Shown here: one piece after another, positions 56,963-64,000 of the stretch
How positions within the stretch are numbered: position 1 is the stretch's first letter
How the letters are laid out: every line of letters begins with the position of its first letter
Assembly: GCF_010726085.1 (NCBI RefSeq)
Contig: NZ_AP022560.1
Location: 682,001-746,000, forward strand
Reading direction: 5' to 3'
Length of the DNA stretch: 64,000 bases
DNA from: Mycolicibacterium moriokaense
GTDB lineage: Bacteria; Actinomycetota; Actinomycetes; Mycobacteriales; Mycobacteriaceae
Notes under the pieces: model-generated
The model's input: the letters and a program-made list of their open reading frames with translations, nothing else
Database searches by the model: none
Told to the model about the DNA's origin: nothing
Program-made: the position numbers and the translations under genes

Positions 56963-57438
56963 GCTGGATTCGCAAGATCTTTCGGGTCGGCCGTGTGGTC
57001 GAACCGAAAGGGCCCAAGCCTGAGACGGTGGCCAAACCGCCCGCAGGCGTGCGTGGTTCGCTGCAGATTCGCCATATCGACGCTGGGTCCTGCAACGGGT
57101 GCGAAGTCGAGATCGGCGCTGCGTTCGGTCCGGTGTACGACGCCGAGCAGTACGGGGCGCGACTGGTCGCCTCTCCGCGGCATGCGGACGCGCTGCTGGT
57201 CACCGGAGTCGTCACGCACAACATGGCCGATCCGCTGCGCAACACCGTCGCGGCCACCCCGCAGCCGAGGATTGTGATCGCCTGCGGCGACTGCGCGCTG
57301 AACCGCGGCGTGTTCGCCGACGCCTACGGTGTGGCGGGCGCGGTCGGCGACGTGGTGCCGGTCGATGTCGAGATACCGGGCTGCCCGCCCTCGCCGGATC
57401 AGATCGTCAACGCGCTGCGGTCGGTGACCGGTAAGTGA
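56959..57438 (+). CDS. NuoB/HycG-type Fe-S small subunit (Rv0082-like)
   Basis: 159 residues. Proximal [4Fe-4S] ligands: C45 and C48 in SCNGCEVEI, C109 or C112 in CGDCALNRG, and C142 in PGCPPSPDQIV. N-terminal basic segment (RKIFRVGRVVEPKG) lacks a Tat or Sec signal, so cytosolic face. Partner of the large subunit at 62486. In formate-hydrogenlyase-type and complex-I-type assemblies this subunit carries electrons next to the large subunit. ATGA overlap with arsR; next gene overlaps by 4 nt. Confidence 0.93.
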   Translation: MSWIRKIFRVGRVVEPKGPKPETVAKPPAGVRGSLQIRHIDAGSCNGCEVEIGAAFGPVYDAEQYGARLVASPRHADALLVTGVVTHNMADPLRNTVAATPQPRIVIACGDCALNRGVFADAYGVAGAVGDVVPVDVEIPGCPPSPDQIVNALRSVTGK

Positions 57439-59405
57439 CCGCCACCCTTGCCGCCCCGTCGGGGGCTGAGCAAAAGCACTTGTCCCGCAACCTTTTCAGC
57501 GTGGTTGTCGGCTTGTGCACCGCCGGTATCGGCGCCGCGGGGGTGTGGCTGGGCCTGGTCGGCGTCTTCGGCGAGGCGCGGTCCGTGCACATCGGATGGT
57601 TGTTGCCCCTGTCCGGAGTGCAGTTGGACCTGGACGCGCTCGGCGGGTTCTTCATGGCGCTTATCGGGGCGGTCGCGGTGCCGGTCGGCGTCTACGCCGT
57701 CGGCTATGCCCACCATCTGAGTCGAACGGCCGCGGCGGTCCTGCCACTGTTCGTGGCGGCGATGCTCCTGGTGCCCGCGGCCGGGTCGGTGTCGACGTTC
57801 CTGCTCGCGTGGGAACTGATGGCGATCGGCTCGCTGGTGCTGGTGCTGACCGAGCACACGCGCCCCGAGGTGCGATCCGCGGCGCTGGTGTACGCGGTGA
57901 TGACCCAGCTCGGTTTCGTCGCCATTCTGATAGGGCTGATGGTGCTGTCCGCGGCGGGTGGAGCGAACCGTTTCGCCGACCTGACCGATGTGTCGGACGG
58001 TGCGCGCACCGCGGTCTTCCTGCTGACGCTCGTCGGGTTCGGTTCGAAGGCGGGCCTGGTGCCGCTGCACGCGTGGCTGCCGCGCGCGCACCCGGAGGCG
58101 CCCAGCCCGGTGTCGGCGCTGATGAGCGCCACGATGGTCGCTCTCGGCATCTACGGCATCGTGCGCATCGATCTGCAGCTGCTCGGTCCCGGGCCGCGTT
58201 GGTGGGGGCTGACGTTGCTCGCTGTCGGAGTCGTGTCCGCGATCTACGGCGTGTTGCAGGCGTCGGTGGCGACGGATCTCAAACGGCTGCTGGCCTATTC
58301 GACAACCGAGAACATGGGGCTGATCACCGTCGCGCTTGGTGGGGCGACACTGTTCGCGAGTTCCGGTGCGTCCGCGCCCGCGACCATCGCCGTGGCCGCA
58401 GCGGCGCTGCACGTCGTCGGCCATGCGGCGTTCAAGTGTCTCGGCTTCATGGCGGCGGGTTCGGTGCTGGCGGCCACCGGCACGCGCGACCTCGACCGGC
58501 TCGGTGGGCTGGCCCGGCGGATGCCTGCCACGACAACGTTGTTCGGCGTGGCCGCGCTCGGGGCGTCCGGGCTGCCGTTGGGCGCCGGCTTCGTCAGCGA
58601 GTGGCTGCTGGTCCAATCACTGGTCCACGCCGCCCCTGGACATGACACTGTGGTTGCCCTGACCGCTCCGCTGGCGGTCGGGGCGGTCGCCCTGACCACC
58701 GGCTTGGGAGTGGCGGCGATGGTCAAGGCCTTCGGGATCGGCTTCCTCGCCCGGCCGCGGTCCGAATCAGCCTCCGCAGCAAAAGAATCCCCGCGCACCA
58801 TGGTGTCGGGTATGACGGCCGCCGCCGTCGTGTGCGTCCTGATCGGGGTGACACCGGCCGTGGTGGCACCCGCGCTGCGCCGAGTGCTCTCGACGTTGCC
58901 GGCCGCCGCGGTCGAATTCACCGACTTCGGTGCGGTGATTCGGCTGCCGGGTGTGACGGGCTCGATCGCACCGATCGTGATTGCCGCCGTGTTGGTGATC
59001 GCGGTGCTGGCGGCCGTGGTGCTGAGCCAATGGCGCTCGTGGAGTCGCCCGGCCGCCGAGGAGCTGCCGCTGTGGGCATGCGGCGCCGAGGATCTGACCG
59101 CCCGGATGCAGTACACCGCGACGTCATTCGCCGAGCCGCTGCAGCGGGTGTTCGACGATGTGCTGCGCCCGGATACCGACATCGAGGTCACGCCTTTCGC
59201 CGAGTCGCAGTACATGGTCGAAGCGGTGCGATACCGCAGTCGGGTGGTCGATGCCGTCGAGGAGCGGCTCTACATGCCGGTGATTCGGGCCGTGGGCGCC
59301 GCGGCGAATCTGCTGCGTCGGGCGCACACCGGCAGCGTGCACGTCTACCTCGCCTACGGTGCGCTCGGCGTGCTGGTCGTGTTGGTGGTGGCGCTATGGG
59401 CCTGA
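57435..59405 (+). CDS. NuoL/HyfB-type proton-pumping membrane subunit (Rv0083-like)
   Basis: 656 residues, GTG start in the previous stop (GTGA). Some 15 helices; ND5/MrpA core: STFLLAWELMAIGSLVLV, SKAGLVPLHAWLPRAHPEAPSPVSALMSATMV with the conserved Lys/His-bearing helices, and AYSTTENMGLITVALG. C-terminal extra stretch up to 656 with an amphipathic end. Antiporter-like subunit that couples electron transfer to proton or sodium movement. Followed by hycD with an overlap of 1-10 nt. Confidence 0.92.
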   Translation: MTATLAAPSGAEQKHLSRNLFSVVVGLCTAGIGAAGVWLGLVGVFGEARSVHIGWLLPLSGVQLDLDALGGFFMALIGAVAVPVGVYAVGYAHHLSRTAAAVLPLFVAAMLLVPAAGSVSTFLLAWELMAIGSLVLVLTEHTRPEVRSAALVYAVMTQLGFVAILIGLMVLSAAGGANRFADLTDVSDGARTAVFLLTLVGFGSKAGLVPLHAWLPRAHPEAPSPVSALMSATMVALGIYGIVRIDLQLLGPGPRWWGLTLLAVGVVSAIYGVLQASVATDLKRLLAYSTTENMGLITVALGGATLFASSGASAPATIAVAAAALHVVGHAAFKCLGFMAAGSVLAATGTRDLDRLGGLARRMPATTTLFGVAALGASGLPLGAGFVSEWLLVQSLVHAAPGHDTVVALTAPLAVGAVALTTGLGVAAMVKAFGIGFLARPRSESASAAKESPRTMVSGMTAAAVVCVLIGVTPAVVAPALRRVLSTLPAAAVEFTDFGAVIRLPGVTGSIAPIVIAAVLVIAVLAAVVLSQWRSWSRPAAEELPLWACGAEDLTARMQYTATSFAEPLQRVFDDVLRPDTDIEVTPFAESQYMVEAVRYRSRVVDAVEERLYMPVIRAVGAAANLLRRAHTGSVHVYLAYGALGVLVVLVVALWA

Positions 59406-60361
59406 TGTCCTACGTCGCGGGCGCAGCCCAGCTGGCCACGGTCACCCTCGGTGCACCACTGGTCATCGGGCTGATGAGGCAGGTCCGTGCGCGCTGGGAG
59501 GGGCGGGCAGGCGGCGGCGTGCTGCAACCCTGGCGCGACATCCGCAAACAGCTTGGGAAGCAACAGATCACCCCGCACGGCACGACTGTGGTGTTCTCCG
59601 CCGCACCGGCTGTGCTCGCGGGCACGACGCTGGTGATCGCCGCGCTCATTCCGGTGGTGGCGACGGGATCACCACTCGATTCCAGCGCCGACCTGTTCGT
59701 CGTCGTCGGCTTGCTGTTCCTCGGTACCGTCGCGCTCACCCTCGCCGGGATCGACACCGGCACGTCGTTCGGCGGAATGGGTGCCAGCCGCGAGATAACC
59801 ATCGCCGCTCTGGTCGAGCCCACGATCCTGCTGGCGGTCTTCGCACTGTCGATTCCGGCCGGATCTGCGAATCTCGGTGCACTGGTGACCAACTCGATAC
59901 AGCATCCCGCTCAGGTGGCATCCGTGACGGGCGTGCTGGCGTTCGTCGCCCTGGTCATCGTGATCATCGCCGAGACGGGACGGCTGCCCGTCGACAACCC
60001 GGCGACCCACCTCGAGCTGACGATGGTGCACGAGGCGATGATCCTTGAATACGCGGGGCCACGGCTCGCATTGGTAGAGTGGGCGTCCGCCATGCGCTTG
60101 ACCGTATTGCTGGCGCTACTGGCGAACCTGTTCCTGCCGTGGGGGATTGCCGGTACCCAGCCGTCCGCCGCCGCGGTCGTCATCGGGGTAGCCGCCGTCG
60201 TCGCGAAGGTTGCTGTGCTAGCGGTTCTGCTGGCCAGCGCCGAGGTGTTCATCGCCAAGCTGCGCCTGTTCCGTGTGCCGGAGCTGTTGGCGGGCTCGTT
60301 CCTCCTCGCCCTGCTCGCGGTGACCGCGGCCAACTTCTTCACGGTTCAGGGGGCGCCATGA
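59396..60361 (+). CDS. hycD: HycD/NuoH-type membrane subunit (Rv0084-like)
   Basis: About 321 residues from ATG 59396, or 318 from ATG 59405, which overlaps the preceding stop by 1 nt. [25 protein letters not shown] is the cytosolic loop of NuoH/HycD, and [24 protein letters not shown] is the quinone-loop-type signature with conserved Glu residues. Eight helices. Overlaps hycP by 4 nt. Gene name from synteny. Confidence 0.93.
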   Translation: MGLMSYVAGAAQLATVTLGAPLVIGLMRQVRARWEGRAGGGVLQPWRDIRKQLGKQQITPHGTTVVFSAAPAVLAGTTLVIAALIPVVATGSPLDSSADLFVVVGLLFLGTVALTLAGIDTGTSFGGMGASREITIAALVEPTILLAVFALSIPAGSANLGALVTNSIQHPAQVASVTGVLAFVALVIVIIAETGRLPVDNPATHLELTMVHEAMILEYAGPRLALVEWASAMRLTVLLALLANLFLPWGIAGTQPSAAAVVIGVAAVVAKVAVLAVLLASAEVFIAKLRLFRVPELLAGSFLLALLAVTAANFFTVQGAP

Positions 60362-61020
60362 GTTACGCCAACTTCGTGATGCTCATCGACTTCGCCGCGG
60401 GCGGACTCGTTCTCGCGGCGATCCTCATCGTGTGGCGTCGCGACCTCCGCACCATCGTGAATCTGCTTGCATGGCAGGGCGTGACGCTGGCGGCCATTCC
60501 CATCGTGCGGGGGCTGCACGAAGGCCACACCGAACTGGTGGCTGTCGGCTGCGCGGTCCTGCTGCTGCGCGCCGTGGTGTTGCCGTGGCTGCTGAGGCGG
60601 GCGCTGGCCGCCGAGCAGGAGGCGCACCGGGAGGCGACGCCGCTGGTGAACACCGCCACCTCGCTGCTGATCACCGCAGTGCTGACCGTCGCGGCGTTCG
60701 CGATCACCCGTCCTCTGGTGGATCTCCAGCCGGACGCCGTCGTCAACGCGGTGCCCGCGGCGTTCGCGGTGATCCTGATCGCACTGTTCGTGATGGTGAC
60801 GCGCCGTCATGCCGTCTCGCAGGCGGCAGGATTCCTCATGCTCGACAACGGAATCACCGCGGCGGCGTTTCTGCTCACCGCAGGCGTGCCGTTGATCGTC
60901 GAACTCGGGGCATCGCTTGACGTGTTGTTCGCGGTGCTGATCATCGGCGTCCTTACCGGACGGTTGCGTCGTGCATTCGGCGCAGCGGACCTCGATCACC
61001 TGCAGGAGCTGCGGGACTGA
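60358..61020 (+). CDS. hycP: HyfE-like membrane subunit (HycP, Rv0085-like)
   Basis: 220 residues, the same length as Rv0085 in M. tuberculosis. Seven hydrophobic segments with few charges: [76 protein letters not shown]. Belongs to the HyfE/NuoK-like subunits of Hyf-type hydrogenase complexes. ATG in the hycD stop; its stop overlaps the next ATG by 1 nt. Confidence 0.92.
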   Translation: MSYANFVMLIDFAAGGLVLAAILIVWRRDLRTIVNLLAWQGVTLAAIPIVRGLHEGHTELVAVGCAVLLLRAVVLPWLLRRALAAEQEAHREATPLVNTATSLLITAVLTVAAFAITRPLVDLQPDAVVNAVPAAFAVILIALFVMVTRRHAVSQAAGFLMLDNGITAAAFLLTAGVPLIVELGASLDVLFAVLIIGVLTGRLRRAFGAADLDHLQELRD

Positions 61021-62489
61021 TGACCAGCTGGATTGTCGCGCCCATACTTGCCCCCGCCGTTGCGGCGTTGGTGAATCTCCTTGTCGGATGGCGTCGTTGG
61101 ACGGCCATGCTGTCGATGACGGCGGCCGCCACGGTCCTGCTCTCCGGCATCATGCTGGCCGCCCGCCTGGACCACACCGAGCACGTGGTGCTGAGTGGCC
61201 TGCTGCGCGCCGACGCGCTGTCGGTGACCATGCTGATCGTCATCGGCGTGGTGGCCACCCTCACCACATGGGCAGGCATCGGCTACATCGGTGCCGAGCT
61301 CACGCACGAGCACACCGACGCAGGCGGCGCCCGGCTCTACGGAGTGTTGACACCCGGGTTCATCTCGGCGATGGCATTAGCGGTGTGCGCCAACAACATC
61401 GGGGTCATCTGGGTCGCCATCGAAGCGACCACCGTCGTCACCGCCTTCCTGGTGGGACACCGTCGCACCCGCACCGCGCTCGAGGCCACGTGGAAGTACG
61501 TGATGATCTGCTCGGTCGGCATCGCCTTGGCCTTGCTGGGCACCGTGATCGTGTACTTCGCAGCACAGCACGCAGGGGCACCGGATGCGCACGCGCTGAA
61601 TCTCGACGTGCTCACCGCTTACGCCGTGAGCCTCGATCCGGGGGTCACCCGGCTCGCCGGGGGCCTGCTGCTCATCGGTTACGGCGCCAAGGCCGGCCTC
61701 TTCCCGTTCCACACCTGGCTGGCCGACGCGCACAGCCAGGCTCCGGCCCCGGTGTCCGCGCTGATGAGCGGCGTGCTGCTGGCGGTGGCCTTCTCGGTGG
61801 TGCTGCGCATCAAGCCGATCGTCGACGCCGCCACCGGACCGTGGTTCATGCGCAACGGGCTGGTGATCGTGGGGCTGGCGACGCTGCTGATCGCGGCGTT
61901 GATGTTGAACGTCACCGGCGACGTGAAGCGCATGCTCGCGTACTCCTCGATGGAGAACATGGGGCTGATCGCGATCGCCGCCGCGGCCGGGACCTCGCTG
62001 GCGATCGCGGCCCTGCTGCTGCATGTGCTGGCGCACGGCGTCGGCAAGACGGTGCTGTTCCTGGCGGGCGGTCAGCTGCAGGTTGCGCACGACTCCACCG
62101 CGATCGACGACATCACAGGTGTCGTGCGGCGCTCACGCCTGGTCGGCGGTTCGTTCGCGATCGGGCTGATCGTGCTGCTCGGCCTGCCGCCGTTTGCGAT
62201 GTTCGCCAGTGAACTGGCCATCGCCCGTTCGCTCGCCGACGCCGGCATGGCCTGGGTGCTGGCAGCGGCGATGCTGTTGGTGGCGGTCGCATTCACGGCG
62301 TTGGTGCGAAATTCGGGACGCATGCTGTTTGGCACCGCGGCCGCGGACGCACCTGCGATCGCCGTGCCCGCGTCCGTCGCGGCGGCTTTGGTGGTGGGCG
62401 CGACCGCGTCGCTGGCGCTCGGTGTCACGGCTGGCCCGCTCACCGGTCTGTTCACCTCTGCCGCGGATCTACTCGGAGGTCTTCGGTGA
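61020..62489 (+). CDS. hycQ: NuoN/HyfF-like membrane subunit (HycQ, Rv0086-like)
   Basis: 489 residues, about 14 helices. Antiporter-like core: LAVCANNIGVIWVAIEATTVVTAFLV, GYGAKAGLFPFHTWLADAHSQAPAPVSALMSGV, VKRMLAYSSMENMGLIAIA. The second antiporter-like subunit of the operon, besides 57435-59405. Overlaps hycE by 4 nt. Confidence 0.93.
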   Translation: MTSWIVAPILAPAVAALVNLLVGWRRWTAMLSMTAAATVLLSGIMLAARLDHTEHVVLSGLLRADALSVTMLIVIGVVATLTTWAGIGYIGAELTHEHTDAGGARLYGVLTPGFISAMALAVCANNIGVIWVAIEATTVVTAFLVGHRRTRTALEATWKYVMICSVGIALALLGTVIVYFAAQHAGAPDAHALNLDVLTAYAVSLDPGVTRLAGGLLLIGYGAKAGLFPFHTWLADAHSQAPAPVSALMSGVLLAVAFSVVLRIKPIVDAATGPWFMRNGLVIVGLATLLIAALMLNVTGDVKRMLAYSSMENMGLIAIAAAAGTSLAIAALLLHVLAHGVGKTVLFLAGGQLQVAHDSTAIDDITGVVRRSRLVGGSFAIGLIVLLGLPPFAMFASELAIARSLADAGMAWVLAAAMLLVAVAFTALVRNSGRMLFGTAAADAPAIAVPASVAAALVVGATASLALGVTAGPLTGLFTSAADLLGGLR

Positions 62490-63958
62490 GCGAGTTTGTG
62501 CGGCACCGGATTTCTCGGGACTTGATCGAGGACAAGGCCGAAGAACTCTTCCGGTCCGGGTTTCGGCTGGCGTTGGTGGCCGCACACGACGACGGTGACG
62601 CGCTGCGGGTGGTGTATCTGTTCCTTGCCGCCGCACCCGACCGCCGTGTCGAGCTCGAATGCATTCTGCCGCCTGGCAATCCGGCTGTGCCCTCGCTGGC
62701 CTACATGTCGTTTCCAGCCGGTCGGTTCGAGCGGGAAATGGCGGACCTGTACGGCATTCGGCCCGCCGGTCATCCCCGGCCGCGTCGGCTGGTACGGCAT
62801 GCGCATTGGCCGGAGGGCTGGCGTCCGATGCGCCGAGACGCCGGACCCGCACCGGGATTCGAGTCGGCGGGAAGCTTTCCGTTCGTCACAGTCGAGGGCA
62901 CCGGCGTCTACGAGATCCCGGTGGGGCCCGTGCATGCCGGGCTGATCGAACCGGGGCACTTCCGCTTCTCCGTCGTCGGCGAGACCGTGCTGCGGCTCAA
63001 GGCACGGCTGTGGTTCGTGCACCGTGGACTGGAGAAGCTATTCGAGGGTCGGCCTGCAACCGGCGCGGTGGATCTCGCCGAACGCGTCAGCGGTGACACC
63101 TCGGCCGGCCACGCGCTGGCGCACAGCCTGGCCGTGGAGGACGCGCTGGGTATCGCACTGCCCCACGAGGTGCACCGGCTACGGGCGTTGGTCGTCGAAC
63201 TCGAGCGGCTCTACAACCACGCCGCCGACCTCGGTGCGTTGGCCAACGACGTCGGCTTCTCACTCGCCAATTCGCATGCGCAGCGGATCCGGGAACGCCT
63301 GCTGCGACTGAACGCCGAGGTGACCGGTCACCGGCTGCTGCGGGGCGCGATCCATCCCGGCGGTGTTGAAGTGCGGGAGCTGCCCGATCCGGCCGATCTG
63401 CGCGACATCGCCGCGGACCTCGCCGAGGTGGCCGAGCTGACGTTGGACAACAGCGTCGTCTACGACCGGTTCGCGGGCACCTCCGTGCTCGCCGGCGACG
63501 ACGCGCGCGCACTGGGCTGCCTCGGATATCCCGCCCGCGCCAGTGGGGTGCGTACCGACGCCAGGATCGAGCACCCGACGACCGCGCTGCCCGTCACGGA
63601 GGTCGGAGCCACCGACGGGGATGTGCTCGCCCGCTACACGGTCCGGCGCGACGAGTTCGCCGCATCCGTCGAGCTGGCCTGCGTGCTCGTGGAATCGCAC
63701 AGCGGGCCAGTCGAATACCGGACACAGCGCGACCGCTTCCGACAGTCGAGCGGTATCGGCATCGTCGAGGGCTGGCGCGGCACCATCGTCCACCGCGTCG
63801 AGATAGACGGCGACGGGAACCTGACCCGAGCCAAGATCGTCGACCCGTCCTGGTTCAATTGGCCTGCGCTGCCGGTCGCGATGTCTGACACGATCGTCCC
63901 GGACTTCCCCTTGACCAACAAGAGCTTCAACCTGTCCTACGCCGGCAACGACCTGTAG
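62486..63958 (+). CDS. hycE: HycE-like large subunit, fused NuoC-NuoD type, without Ni-Fe cysteines
   Basis: 490 residues from GTG 62486, close to 492 in M. tuberculosis. N-terminal ~150 residues are NuoC-like (ERKMADLYGIRP type); the rest is NuoD/hydrogenase-large-subunit-like: GPVHAGLIEPGHFRF and RLWFVHRGLEKLFEG. At the first nickel site the sequence is E199-R-V-S-G-D-T-S-A-G-H209, where hydrogenases have RxCGxC; at the second it is D453-P-S-W-F-N-W459, where they have DPCxxC. All four Ni ligands are absent. Not a standard hydrogenase. The window ends with an ATG at 63998, probably the next gene. Confidence 0.93.
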   Translation: MSEFVRHRISRDLIEDKAEELFRSGFRLALVAAHDDGDALRVVYLFLAAAPDRRVELECILPPGNPAVPSLAYMSFPAGRFEREMADLYGIRPAGHPRPRRLVRHAHWPEGWRPMRRDAGPAPGFESAGSFPFVTVEGTGVYEIPVGPVHAGLIEPGHFRFSVVGETVLRLKARLWFVHRGLEKLFEGRPATGAVDLAERVSGDTSAGHALAHSLAVEDALGIALPHEVHRLRALVVELERLYNHAADLGALANDVGFSLANSHAQRIRERLLRLNAEVTGHRLLRGAIHPGGVEVRELPDPADLRDIAADLAEVAELTLDNSVVYDRFAGTSVLAGDDARALGCLGYPARASGVRTDARIEHPTTALPVTEVGATDGDVLARYTVRRDEFAASVELACVLVESHSGPVEYRTQRDRFRQSSGIGIVEGWRGTIVHRVEIDGDGNLTRAKIVDPSWFNWPALPVAMSDTIVPDFPLTNKSFNLSYAGNDL

Positions 63959-64000
63959 CCCTGTATAGCGCGTGCGCCTACGGGGCACACTGGACCCATG

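Noticed and set aside
63998..64000. ATG at the right edge
   Set aside because: Probably the start of the next gene (40 nt after hycE), but one codon cannot support a feature.

Overview
The window is high-GC actinobacterial DNA with dense coding on both strands, frequent GTG starts, 1-8 nt gene overlaps and leaderless promoters (a TAnnnT -10 placed 6-8 nt before a start codon). Gene content and order point to a fast-growing Mycobacterium (Mycolicibacterium type). From memory of M. tuberculosis, blocks match treS-mak (Rv0126-0127), TetR-cyp138-msrA-Rv0138-Rv0139 (Rv0135c-0139), DUF427 plus a glycosylase-like gene (Rv0140, Rv0142), gltBD (Rv3859c-3858c) and Rv0081-0087. No tRNA, rRNA, CRISPR array, insertion sequence or prophage was seen.

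Layout. 1-1345: a minus-strand pair, a type VII secretion (EspC-like) candidate and a proline-rich membrane protein cut by the window edge. 1695-9738: trehalose/glycogen metabolism (treS-mak, later glgX), a TetR regulator next to a 116-bp inverted-repeat element, an acidic DUF5709-like protein, a crotonase and pncA. 9187-13438: a tightly overlapping minus-strand operon of unknown function: a 12-segment-class membrane protein with a duplicated D/H motif, a 57-residue membrane protein, a cupredoxin-like lipoprotein, another membrane protein, then pncA. 13544-18976: a zinc alcohol dehydrogenase, an alpha/beta hydrolase split by a large membrane domain, an acyl-CoA dehydrogenase and a small secreted protein. 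19189-20291: two small genes with leaderless promoters that overlap LexA-type SOS boxes. 21387-25834: a glycosyltransferase, methyltransferase and alpha/alpha-barrel gene, plus a second methyltransferase and a TetR; matching operators sit at the operon promoter and at the TetR promoter.

25831-43565 is a long run of lipid/steroid and redox accessory genes: TetR/CYP, thioesterases, msrA-msrB, a SnoaL protein and SDR epimerase behind a perfect KstR-type box, a large LuxR regulator, an ECF41-like sigma factor lacking its C-terminal domain, amidohydrolase, methyltransferase, crotonase, FAD oxidase, DUF427, HhH glycosylase, dps behind a SigF-type promoter, and a bicupin. 43597-45683 is a copper P-type ATPase behind a CsoR-type operator. 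45684-52200 is glutamate synthase gltBD with a 414-bp leader and a terminal hairpin. 52421-56509 holds a 46-residue ORF, an LLM flavoenzyme, a K+/H+ antiporter divergent from a TrkA-type protein, and a DinB-like protein. 56555-63958 is an ArsR-led, fully overlapping six-subunit operon related to formate hydrogenlyase/complex I, whose large subunit lacks the Ni-Fe cysteines.

Reading limits: all family calls are from reading the translations and from memory; no search was run. Start sites were chosen by ribosome-binding sites, overlaps, leaderless promoters and family length, and several remain uncertain, as noted in the entries.
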